From Bacteroidales bacterium (GTDB taxonomy: Bacteria > Bacteroidota > Bacteroidia > Bacteroidales > UBA12077), in the NCBI GenBank assembly GCA_003446015.1, contig DMBU01000159.1:5473-12263 (forward strand): a stretch of DNA of 6,791 bases. Reading direction: 5' to 3'. How positions within the stretch are numbered: position 1 is the first letter of the stretch; every line of letters begins with the position of its first letter. Positions 1 to 6,755 of this stretch are shown here, in pieces. The translations under genes were made by a program, and so were the position numbers. Under the pieces are notes generated by a model, which saw nothing but the letters and a program-made list of their open reading frames with translations, made no database searches and was not told the origin of the DNA.

Positions 1-11
1 CCCACATTGCA

Positions 12-46
12 CACATTGCCAATGCCCCACAAGCCAACGCTAAAAC
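12..46. repeat. Intergenic repeat, copy A (left flank)
   Basis: This stretch matches 6756-6791 at the other end of the window in the same orientation: 32 identical positions, three mismatches and one single-base C indel. It contains an 11-bp perfect palindrome with a one-base centre (CATTGCCAATG, 14-24). It is preceded by a 9-bp near-tandem duplication (CACATTGCA at 3-11, CACATTGCC at 12-20) and followed by a small perfect inverted repeat CTTTG-T-CAAAG (52-62). The GC-richer composition contrasts with the AT-rich genes. From memory, Bacteroidota genomes carry families of non-coding intergenic repeats with this kind of 'GCCAACGC ... CACATTGCC' wording, so an interspersed REP-like element is the likeliest identity. 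No reading frame is present. The element probably extends left of the window and perhaps right to about 76. Confidence 0.75.
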
Positions 47-70
47 CGAAGCTTTGTCAAAGAGTGCAAT

Positions 71-98
71 TTTGCCATACAGTTAATTTCTATATTTG
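71..98 (+). promoter_or_regulatory. Possible Bacteroidota promoter for the response regulator
   Basis: TATATTTG at 91-98 fits the Bacteroidota -7 element TAnnTTTG, and TTTG at 71-74 could be the -33 element. The spacer of 16 bp is a little short for the usual range of roughly 17-23. Transcription would begin near 104, leaving a leader of about 15 nt before the TTG start at 119. The -33 element would sit in the tail of the flanking repeat. The short spacer and the AT-rich background keep this tentative. Confidence 0.4.
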
Positions 99-118
99 CA
101 TATACAATTTGTAATATT

Positions 119-1465
119 TTGAAGAATGTATTAATCATAGACGATGAAGATAAGCTAAGAAATCTGCTTTCAAAGATTATTAGCTACGAAGGATTTGAAG
201 TATTTCAAGCCGAAAATAGTAAAACAGCTTTAAAAAAAATGGAGCAGTTTGATATTGATGTTATAATTTGTGATGTGAAACTGCCTGACGGAAATGGAGT
301 GGATCTGTCAAAAGAACTTAAAAACAAATATCCATTAACGGAAATAATCCTGCTTACTGCGTACGGTAATATCCCAGACGGTGTTCAGGCTATAAAAAAC
401 GGAGCCTTTGATTATATAACCAAAGGCGATGATAATAACAAAATAATTCCATTGGTAATCAGAGCTTTTGAAAAAGTTGAACTGGCGAAACGAATTCTAC
501 GATTAGAAAAACAACTTGGGGAAAAGTATTCATTTAAGAGCATTTTAGGGACTTCAACGCAGATAATAAAAACGATAGACCTTGCAAAAAAAGTTGCTGC
601 TAGCGATACTACTGTTTTACTGACAGGTGAAACCGGAACTGGAAAAGAAGTATTTGCACAAGCCATTCACCAAGAGAGTAACCGAAAAAATAAAAACTTT
701 GTTGCTATAAATTGTTCAGCTATCAGCAAAGAACTTTTAGAAAGTGAGCTATTCGGACACAAAGCAGGTGCGTTTAGTGGAGCTATTAAGGACCATAAGG
801 GTTTGTTTTCTGAAGCAAATAATGGTACAATTTTTCTCGATGAAATTGGGGAAATGGCATTAGGACTGCAGGCTAAATTGCTTAGAGTTATTGAAACAAG
901 CGAGTTTTTTAAAGTTGGCGATAGTAAGCCAACAAAAATAGATGTACGTATAATTGCTGCCACTAACCGCGACTTGAAGAAAGAAATTGAAGAAGGAAAT
1001 TTTAGAGAAGATTTATTTTACAGGATTTCAGCTTTTCAAATAGCATTACCAGCCTTAAGGGAACGAGTTTGTGACATTGAACTTTTTGCATATCATTTTT
1101 TACAATTATTCTCGATAAAAGCCAATAAGAGAATTGAAAAATTTACTGACGACTTCTTAAGTGCTTTAAGGCAATACCAATGGAAAGGGAATATTAGAGA
1201 ACTTAGAAATGTAATTGAACGGTGTGTAATTATGACCGATGGTTCAGTAATTTCTACTGATTTGTTACCTGTCGAAGTCAAACAAAATGCTATATCTTCT
1301 CATGAAAACAAAATAAGTTCTTCATTTGAACTGTCCAATGCTGAAAAATTTCATATTCAGAAGGTCTTAAACTATACCAATGGGAATAAAACTAAAACAG
1401 CTGAATTATTGGGAATTGCAATAACTACTCTATACAGGAAGCTATCTGAATACAAAATTGATTAA
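119..1465 (+). CDS. Sigma-54-dependent response regulator (receiver, AAA+, Fis-type HTH; NtrC family)
   Basis: This is a cytosolic two-component transcription activator that, when phosphorylated, should hydrolyse ATP to open promoters bound by sigma-54 RNA polymerase. The receiver domain covers about residues 1-120, with acidic pair D8/D9, phospho-acceptor D52, T80 and K102. The AAA+ domain covers about 140-385: Walker A GETGTGKE (170-177), sigma-54 contact loop GAFSGA (217-222), Walker B ending D241-E242, sensor N283 in AATNRDL, and arginines R296 and R302 in the arginine-finger region. A Fis-type helix-turn-helix occupies about 405-446 (NKTKTAELLG then TTLYRKL). At 448 aa the length is normal for the family. 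The start is TTG: it gives the standard receiver opening MKNVLIIDDE, there is no upstream in-frame ATG or GTG before the stop at 41-43, and the first internal ATG (239) would cut off half the receiver. The loop carries Ser where most relatives have Thr (GAFTGA), a conservative change. Its own terminator follows. The partner kinase is probably the gene at 4995; the target is plausibly the operon at 1642. Family assignment is secure, the specific role is inferred. Confidence 0.95.
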   Translation: MKNVLIIDDEDKLRNLLSKIISYEGFEVFQAENSKTALKKMEQFDIDVIICDVKLPDGNGVDLSKELKNKYPLTEIILLTAYGNIPDGVQAIKNGAFDYITKGDDNNKIIPLVIRAFEKVELAKRILRLEKQLGEKYSFKSILGTSTQIIKTIDLAKKVAASDTTVLLTGETGTGKEVFAQAIHQESNRKNKNFVAINCSAISKELLESELFGHKAGAFSGAIKDHKGLFSEANNGTIFLDEIGEMALGLQAKLLRVIETSEFFKVGDSKPTKIDVRIIAATNRDLKKEIEEGNFREDLFYRISAFQIALPALRERVCDIELFAYHFLQLFSIKANKRIEKFTDDFLSALRQYQWKGNIRELRNVIERCVIMTDGSVISTDLLPVEVKQNAISSHENKISSSFELSNAEKFHIQKVLNYTNGNKTKTAELLGIAITTLYRKLSEYKID

Positions 1466-1492
1466 TCCAACCCTATCGTTTCGCTAATATTT

Positions 1493-1518
1493 ACCCTTTC
1501 AGAATGAAAGGGTTTTTT
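1493..1518 (+). terminator. Intrinsic terminator after the response regulator
   Basis: A perfect 9-bp stem (ACCCTTTCA at 1493-1501 pairing with TGAAAGGGT at 1505-1513) closes a GAA loop and runs into six T residues (1513-1518). It begins 28 bp after the regulator's stop codon. It should separate transcription of the regulator from the trk operon, which therefore needs its own promoter. Confidence 0.92.
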
Positions 1519-1559
1519 ATTTCGCAAATAATTGATTTTATTTTAAAGTACTAACAAAC

Positions 1560-1573
1560 AACTATATATAGTT
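1560..1573. promoter_or_regulatory. Perfect 14-bp palindrome, possible operator
   Basis: AACTATATATAGTT is a perfect dyad with 7-bp half-sites, placed between the terminator and the candidate sigma-54 promoter. With one unpaired T on the right side, the symmetry continues for three more base pairs (AAC on the left, GTT on the right). It could bind a dimeric regulator such as the Fis-type domain of the gene at 119. Its centre lies only about 46 bp upstream of the predicted transcription start, closer than the usual 80-150 bp for sigma-54 activators. Short AT palindromes also arise by chance, so the role is uncertain. Confidence 0.35.
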
Positions 1574-1586
1574 TGTTCTGTGTTTC

Positions 1587-1602
1587 TGGTTTATGAATTG
1601 CA
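1587..1602 (+). promoter_or_regulatory. Candidate sigma-54 (-24/-12) promoter of the small ORF-trkA-trkH operon
   Basis: The sequence TGGTTTATGAATTGCA matches the sigma-54 consensus TGGCAC-N5-TTGCA at the invariant GG (1588-1589) and at the whole TTGCA block (GC at 1600-1601), with the correct spacing between GG and GC. The preceding C1586 sits beside a T; the CAC part of the -24 block is replaced by TTT. Transcription would start near 1613, about 29 nt before the ATG at 1642. Its position, just after a strong terminator and at the head of an operon next to a sigma-54 activator gene, adds weight. No convincing TTTG/TAnnTTTG housekeeping promoter was found in this gap. Confidence 0.55.
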
Positions 1603-1641
1603 CTTGGTACTTCAAGTTTGTAATACTTAAATAATCAGATT

Positions 1642-1977
1642 ATGGAATCACGAATTCAAAAAACGCTTACACAATGGTTTCCGGATGCTTTTGCACTTGA
1701 ACATAAATCAGTACTAAAAACCGATTATGACTTCCTTTGTCATTTTGCTAAATATGTCGAAAGATTAATTAAGGAAGATAGCGAGAATAAGAGAGAGCCG
1801 TTTAAGATAATTAATTTATTGTATTCAAAAGGAACATTATTCGAAAGGAATGCAATAGAAAATGCTTTTTTCTTTGTTATCGCCTCTAACGAAAAACCTC
1901 AAACTTTAAAGGAAAGTCTTAGTTTAATGCCGGAAGCTCTTAGGGCTGTTTATATTAAAACAATTTTAGAAAATTAA
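1642..1977 (+). CDS. Small conserved-looking hypothetical protein preceding trkA
   Basis: I do not recognise this 111-residue protein with certainty. It looks soluble: no signal peptide and no membrane segment, mixed charge, and a single cysteine (C33). Predicted structure by eye is mostly helical, with helices around residues 28-46, 53-62, 67-82 and 96-110. The segment around FERNAIENAFFF (67-78) resembles the core of small uncharacterised Bacteroidota proteins (possibly the DUF7674 group), but this is memory and not an assignment. It is the first gene of the operon, beginning about 29 nt after the predicted sigma-54 start site and ending 14 bp before trkA, so it is probably co-transcribed with both Trk genes. 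The ATG is the natural start; codon use and composition resemble its neighbours. A role linked to Trk (accessory or regulatory) is suggested only by position. Confidence 0.8.
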   Translation: MESRIQKTLTQWFPDAFALEHKSVLKTDYDFLCHFAKYVERLIKEDSENKREPFKIINLLYSKGTLFERNAIENAFFFVIASNEKPQTLKESLSLMPEALRAVYIKTILEN

Positions 1978-1991
1978 AAAAATCAGGGAAA

Positions 1992-3326
1992 ATGAAAATA
2001 ATTATAGCAGGGGATGGTGAGGTAGGATTTTATCTTGCAGAATTGTTGGAAAAGGAATATCAGGATATTACGCTTATAGATACACAAAGCGACAAACTTA
2101 CTTCAGCTGAAAAAAAATTAGGAATTGCAACCGTTTTGGGAGATTCAACAAGCTACAAAGTCTTAAATCAAGCAGGTGTACAAAACGCTGACCTTTTAAT
2201 AGCTGTAACATCTGTTGAATCAACAAATATCACTACCTGTTTAATTGGCAAGAAACTCGGAGCAAAATCAACTATCGCTCGAATAAATAATATGGAGTAT
2301 TTAGTCGATAAGGATACCCTAGATTTACGTGATTTAGGCATCGATGAACTCGTTTCACCCGAATCGCTCGCTGCTCGTGAGGTAAAATATTTACTAAAAT
2401 CGCCAGCCTTGACAGAAGTATTTAATCTTTATAAAAAAGATTTGTACGTGATGGGTTTACGTATTGAGCATGATTCCCCGATTATTAATAAGTCCATTGC
2501 CCAATCGTCACATTTATTATCCAACAGTTCTTTTATGATTGTAGCTATTTTACGAAACGATAAAACGCTTATACCAAAAGGTGATTTACAAATTTTGAAA
2601 GGAGACTTAGTATATTTTGTAGCCACTGATAGTGGAAAGGATAAAGTGCTTGAATATGCAGAAAAAAAAACAACTCACGTGAAGAATATATTGGTTATTG
2701 GAGGGAGTAGAACAGGGAAGTATATTGCATTAAGACTTAGTAATATTTACAATATTAAATTGATTGAAAAAAACATAGAAAAATGCAATCACCTGGCAAA
2801 GCACACTCCAAATGTGCATATTGTTTACGGTGATGGTGCAGATGTTGGTTTACTTGAAGAAGAAAATATATCAGATTACGATGCTGTTATAGCTGTAACC
2901 GGAAGTGCTGAAACGAATATTTTTTCCTGTTTGTTAGCTAAAGACCATGGCGTGAAAAAAACTATTGCAATGATTGAGAATACGGGCTTATTTAACTATT
3001 CTCAAAAGATGGGTGTTGATACTTTGATAAATAAAAAAATGGCAGCTGCAAATTTTGTGTTTCGACATATTCTCAAAGGCAAAGTTCTCGCTCAGCTCTA
3101 TGGAATTGATGCGGAAATTCAGGAATTTATTGTTAAGAAGGATTCTAAAATCATCAACAAATCCATTAAAGAACTGGATTTCCCTGAAAATGCAATAATT
3201 AGCGGTGTTATTAGACAAGGGCGAGGATATATAACCCTTGGAAGTTTTGAACTGAAAGCAAATGATACTGTATTTGTGTTTTCATTGCCGGAAAGTAAGA
3301 AACAAGTTATATCATTTTTCAGTTAA
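1992..3326 (+). CDS. trkA: TrkA, cytosolic NAD-binding regulatory subunit of the Trk K+ uptake system
   Basis: TrkA forms a peripheral ring under the membrane channel TrkH and gates it in response to bound nucleotides (NAD(H), ATP/ADP in studied relatives). The 444 residues show the full duplicated layout. RCK-N1 occupies about 1-135, with the Rossmann loop GDGEVG (7-12), the acidic residue D30 ending strand 2, and GDST (50-53). RCK-C1 is about 137-222. RCK-N2 starts near 231 with GGSRTG (237-242), E259 and GDGAD (280-284). RCK-C2 is about 367-444. Length agrees with typical double-RCK TrkA (about 450-460). The ATG is preceded by AGGGA at 1985-1989, only two bases away, so at best a weak ribosome binding site. 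It lies 14 bp after the small ORF and 19 bp before trkH, forming one operon. Nothing appears broken or unusual. Confidence 0.96.
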   Translation: MKIIIAGDGEVGFYLAELLEKEYQDITLIDTQSDKLTSAEKKLGIATVLGDSTSYKVLNQAGVQNADLLIAVTSVESTNITTCLIGKKLGAKSTIARINNMEYLVDKDTLDLRDLGIDELVSPESLAAREVKYLLKSPALTEVFNLYKKDLYVMGLRIEHDSPIINKSIAQSSHLLSNSSFMIVAILRNDKTLIPKGDLQILKGDLVYFVATDSGKDKVLEYAEKKTTHVKNILVIGGSRTGKYIALRLSNIYNIKLIEKNIEKCNHLAKHTPNVHIVYGDGADVGLLEEENISDYDAVIAVTGSAETNIFSCLLAKDHGVKKTIAMIENTGLFNYSQKMGVDTLINKKMAAANFVFRHILKGKVLAQLYGIDAEIQEFIVKKDSKIINKSIKELDFPENAIISGVIRQGRGYITLGSFELKANDTVFVFSLPESKKQVISFFS

Positions 3327-3345
3327 TTTAACGAACAGAATTTCA

Positions 3346-4935
3346 ATGAATTTAAGACAAAATACAAAGTTTGACACCTTCAAAATGATATTCAGACAAA
3401 TTGGAGGTTTGCTAATTATTTTAGGATTCACAATGGTTGTACCATTACTGGTATCATTAATTTATTCTGAGTTTTATTCGGCGTTCGGATTTATACTTTC
3501 TGGCCTCATCTCTTTGATAATTGGATTTTCACTTTATAAAGGTTTTAAATCCTCGTCGGAGCCATTAAATCGTCACGCATTAATTATTGCTGCCATGGGA
3601 TGGCTTTCGATTGCAGTTATGGGAGCTTTACCGTATGTTATCATTGCATATATTACTCCTGTTGAAGTGTCAAATCAATTTAAAACCATTGGTGCAGATT
3701 ATCTTTCCAGCTTATACTACTTCAAAAATCCAATTCACGCTATTTTTGATAGCATGAGCGGGTTTACCACAACAGGTTTAAGCATGGCTATTCATGAACC
3801 TTCCATCGGAAAAGGATTACTTTTCTACAGACATTTTACCCAATTGCTTGGAGGTGCAGGATTTATAGTTTTAACATTATCTCTGATGAGCCAGTCGAGC
3901 AGTAGAATTTCAAATCATCTATACAGTGCTGAATCCACAGGAGAACGTTTAAAATCTACGATAACTGAAACCACTCGCATCATTTGGAAAGTTTATCTTG
4001 GTCTTACTCTTTTTCTCTTTATTTTTTTAGTTGTGGGCACGCTCATTTTGCTGCCCGATTATAACTTTGCAGATAACCTTTTTGATTCTATAAACCATGC
4101 CATGGCAGGGATGTCGACAGGTGGATTCAGCACTCTTGACGACAGTATTGCAGGATATCATAGTAGAGGCATAGAAATGCTATATCTAGTCCCAATGATT
4201 ATTGGTACCTTATCATTACCCTTTTATGTTAAAGTAATTTACCAAAAACAATACAGTCAAATTTGGAAAGATATTCAAACGAGGTCGCTAATTATTCTAT
4301 TTGTTTTAGGTAGCATAGCACTTTCCATTATGCTCCTTTTATCGGGACTGGTTTCTGAGCCTTTTCGAATTGGGATTTTTCAATTTGTTAGCGCCTTGTC
4401 AACCACCGGTTGGCAAACTTGTGATGTTCATACATGGGATAGTGCATCCATTTCCTTTATTGTAATTTTTGGAATGATAATAGGCGGAGCTTTTGGAGCA
4501 ACAGTGGGTGGTATCAAAATATTTAGAGTTCTCGTTTTGTTAAAAGGGCTATTTTGGAGAATTAATAGTTATTTCACTTCTGAAAATTCCATTAAAGTGG
4601 TGAAATTTAATAATACTCGCCTGCTTCCAGAGGAAATGAATAAAGAAATTGCCTCGGCAGCAACTTTCGTCTTTATTTACCTCATTTTCTTAGGGGTGGG
4701 AACAATAATCGGATACTATACTGCGGGGCAAGGATTTACAATGAAAGATGCATTATTTGAATCAGCTTCTGCCCAAGGTACCGTGGGTTTATCTTGCGGA
4801 ATATCCAACCCCGATATGAATCGTGGTCTTGAAATTACATATATCATTCAAATGTGGATGGGTAGATTGGAAATTATTCCTGTTCTTGTTTTATTCAGAA
4901 CAATTCTTTTAGGAACAAGACCTAAAGTAGTGTAA
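3346..4935 (+). CDS. trkH: TrkH, K+-translocating membrane subunit of the Trk system
   Basis: This integral inner-membrane protein is the K+ pore of the Trk system, working with TrkA. Four pore-loop repeats of the SKT superfamily are visible, each with its filter sequence: TTTG (141-144), STGG (257-260), TTG (353-355) and TVG (479-481). The intramembrane gating loop between repeats 3 and 4 is seen as the glycine-rich GGAFGATVGGIK (380-391). Hydrophobic helices occur around 16-40, 44-64, 78-103, 155-180, 213-236, 275-298, 312-334, 367-388, 433-457 and 497-523. At 529 aa it is somewhat longer than E. coli TrkH (483). An open frame extends up to an ATG at 3262, but that would overlap trkA by 65 bp and add a 28-residue tail lacking family features; the ATG at 3346, 19 bp after the trkA stop, gives a normal N-terminus (MNLRQNTKFD). 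No terminator is seen after the stop, so read-through into the kinase gene is possible. Confidence 0.95.
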   Translation: MNLRQNTKFDTFKMIFRQIGGLLIILGFTMVVPLLVSLIYSEFYSAFGFILSGLISLIIGFSLYKGFKSSSEPLNRHALIIAAMGWLSIAVMGALPYVIIAYITPVEVSNQFKTIGADYLSSLYYFKNPIHAIFDSMSGFTTTGLSMAIHEPSIGKGLLFYRHFTQLLGGAGFIVLTLSLMSQSSSRISNHLYSAESTGERLKSTITETTRIIWKVYLGLTLFLFIFLVVGTLILLPDYNFADNLFDSINHAMAGMSTGGFSTLDDSIAGYHSRGIEMLYLVPMIIGTLSLPFYVKVIYQKQYSQIWKDIQTRSLIILFVLGSIALSIMLLLSGLVSEPFRIGIFQFVSALSTTGWQTCDVHTWDSASISFIVIFGMIIGGAFGATVGGIKIFRVLVLLKGLFWRINSYFTSENSIKVVKFNNTRLLPEEMNKEIASAATFVFIYLIFLGVGTIIGYYTAGQGFTMKDALFESASAQGTVGLSCGISNPDMNRGLEITYIIQMWMGRLEIIPVLVLFRTILLGTRPKVV

Positions 4936-4940
4936 CATTC

Positions 4941-4970
4941 TTTGGCAAATACTTATTTGATGTATCTTTG
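4941..4970 (+). promoter_or_regulatory. Bacteroidota housekeeping-type promoter for the histidine kinase
   Basis: TTTG at 4941-4944 and TATCTTTG at 4963-4970 match the Bacteroidota -33 TTTG and -7 TAnnTTTG elements exactly, with an 18-bp spacer. The start site would be near 4976, leaving a leader of about 19 nt before the ATG at 4995. This suggests that the kinase is made constitutively, independent of the upstream trk operon. The pseudo-palindromes TTTGGCAAA (4941-4949) and TTTGTCAAA (4967-4975) overlap the -33 element and the -7/start region. Confidence 0.75.
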
Positions 4971-4994
4971 TCAAAATCAAATTAATACAATAGT

Positions 4995-6746
4995 ATGAAA
5001 ATCAAAACAAAGCTGAATCTGGGTATTGGTTTGCTATTTAGCTTGATTATTATTTTAGCATTATTCAGCATTCGTCAAATTAATCTGTTGTCAACTGCCT
5101 CTGAAAACATTCTTAAAGACAACAAAGAAACGATTGGTTATACAAAAAATATGTTGAAAGCATTATCGGAAATTGACAGAAACCAAGAAGAAGCTTTAAA
5201 CAACTTTGAAATTTATCTATTTAAGCAAAAATCGAATATAACTGAAGTTGGTGAAAACGAACTAACCGAAAAACTTTCTAAGAACTTTAGTTTACTCCAA
5301 AAAAATGCTTCAGATGAAACTGCAATGACTGAATTGCAGGTAGTTCTTTTTGAAATAATGAACATAAATTTACAAGCCATCGAATACAAAAATATCTTTG
5401 CAAAAGAAACGGCTCATAAGTCGATTCTTTTAATAAGTACAATGAGCTTGATTTGTTTCATTATTGCACTCATTCTTTTACTTAAACTTCCCGGAAATAT
5501 ATTAACTCCCATTAAAGAATTGACAAGCAGCATAAAACTAATTTCTGCTAATGATTATTCTCAAAGAGTGAACTTTGAAGGGCATAATGAACTTGGGGAA
5601 TTAGCTGTTTCATTTAACACAATGGCAAGCAAACTTGAAGAATACAATAAAAGCAACGTTGCTAAATTGCTCACTGAAAAAAAAATAACAGAAACATTAA
5701 TTAACAATATACATTACCCGATTATTGGCTTTGATACAACAAATAAAATCAATTTGGTAAACGATGAATTTCTAAAAATTTCAGGGTTGAGTCATGTTAC
5801 TTTAATTGGTGCAAATATACTTGAAATAGCCTCTGAAAATGATTTAATAAGTCAAATCATTATAGTTGGTTCCAACAATAAAGCCATCTCATCAAATAAG
5901 GCCCCAAACACAAGGATACATTTGGAAATTCATGGGAAGGATATTTACTTTGAGAAAGAGATTCAAGAAATATCATTAGCAAATCGAGATGATACAAAAG
6001 GTCATTTAATGGGATATGTTGTAATACTGAAAAATGTAACCAAGTATATGGAACTTGATTTGGCAAAAACCAATTTTATTGCAACTGTTTCACATGAGTT
6101 AAAAACTCCTGTTTCAGCAATAAAATTAAGCTTGCAATTGTTAGAAAATGAAAAAACGGGCGTGCTAAATCAGGAACAACATGAATTAATAAAAAGTTGT
6201 GAGGAGGACACCCATAATTTATTGAAAATTATAGCTGAATTAACAAACTTAGCACAAGTTGAAACCGGAAACATTCAATTGAATATCGCACCTGTCAATC
6301 TAAATGATATTTTGAAATATGCTATCAATACTACAAAGTCAGTAGCAAATCAAAAAAACATTGTTTTTGAAATTGATTTACCCTCAGATTTACCAAAAGT
6401 AATTGCAGATAAAGAAAAAACAGCATGGGTATTAACAAATATTATATCGAATGCTATTCGCTATTCCAATGAAAATTCAAAAATTTCGATTTCAGCTTCA
6501 AATATCGAGAATAAAATGAGATTACTTATAAAAGATTTTGGACGTGGAATAGAATCACAATATATCAGTCGAATATTTGACCGATACTTCACTGTCCCCG
6601 GCACTAAAAAGGAAGGCTCCGGTCTTGGATTAGCAATAAGTAAGGAGTTTATTGAAGCACAAGGCGGTGAAATATCTGTTTTGAGTGAACTTGGGATAGG
6701 TAGCACCTTTTCAATAGTTCTAAATTGCAAAGATTACCTTACCTAA
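4995..6746 (+). CDS. Membrane sensor histidine kinase (periplasmic helical sensor, HAMP, PAS, HisKA, HATPase)
   Basis: This is a transmembrane sensor kinase that should autophosphorylate on His and pass the phosphate to a response regulator. Order of parts in 583 residues: short basic N-terminus; membrane helix about 10-27; periplasmic region about 28-142, almost wholly helical and without cysteines, so probably a four-helix bundle as in KinB- or MCP-like sensors; membrane helix about 143-164; HAMP about 165-218, with the P172 typical of its first helix; PAS about 229-348; HisKA with SHELKTP (366-372, phospho-acceptor H367); HATPase with N box at N486, DFGRGI (514-519), IFDRYF (527-532) and GSGLGL (541-546). 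All catalytic motifs are intact. It has its own promoter and starts 59 bp after trkH. The likely partner is the sigma-54 regulator at 119, the only receiver protein here. Similar HAMP-PAS kinases and sigma-54 regulators accompany kdp potassium operons in Bacteroidota as I remember them, which would fit a K+-related role; the signal is unknown. Confidence 0.94.
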   Translation: MKIKTKLNLGIGLLFSLIIILALFSIRQINLLSTASENILKDNKETIGYTKNMLKALSEIDRNQEEALNNFEIYLFKQKSNITEVGENELTEKLSKNFSLLQKNASDETAMTELQVVLFEIMNINLQAIEYKNIFAKETAHKSILLISTMSLICFIIALILLLKLPGNILTPIKELTSSIKLISANDYSQRVNFEGHNELGELAVSFNTMASKLEEYNKSNVAKLLTEKKITETLINNIHYPIIGFDTTNKINLVNDEFLKISGLSHVTLIGANILEIASENDLISQIIIVGSNNKAISSNKAPNTRIHLEIHGKDIYFEKEIQEISLANRDDTKGHLMGYVVILKNVTKYMELDLAKTNFIATVSHELKTPVSAIKLSLQLLENEKTGVLNQEQHELIKSCEEDTHNLLKIIAELTNLAQVETGNIQLNIAPVNLNDILKYAINTTKSVANQKNIVFEIDLPSDLPKVIADKEKTAWVLTNIISNAIRYSNENSKISISASNIENKMRLLIKDFGRGIESQYISRIFDRYFTVPGTKKEGSGLGLAISKEFIEAQGGEISVLSELGIGSTFSIVLNCKDYLT

Positions 6747-6755
6747 TTTTGCAAG

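Noticed and set aside
1..76. CRISPR array or tRNA suggested by the short repeated words at the left edge
   Set aside because: The 9-bp near-duplication has no spacers and no regular period, and no cloverleaf can be drawn.
412..963. Two minus-strand open frames (412-666 and 667-963) inside the response regulator
   Set aside because: They lie opposite the receiver/AAA+ coding sequence, show no recognisable protein features and have no promoter or start context. The same holds for minus-strand frames at 1093-1281, 2429-2626, 2988-3218, 5860-6066 and 6461-6730.
1605..1621. Second sigma-54-like match, TTGGTAC followed by TTTGT
   Set aside because: The GG (1606-1607) is two bases too far from the GT at 1620-1621, and the required GC is absent; the match at 1587-1602 has correct spacing.
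3262..3345. N-terminal extension of trkH to the ATG at 3262
   Set aside because: It overlaps the last 65 bp of trkA and encodes residues without TrkH similarity; the ATG at 3346 lies 19 bp after the trkA stop and gives a normal start.
4941..4959. Sigma-54-like TTGGCA before the histidine kinase
   Set aside because: The -12 GC at the required distance is missing (TT instead), while the stretch fits a Bacteroidota housekeeping promoter exactly.
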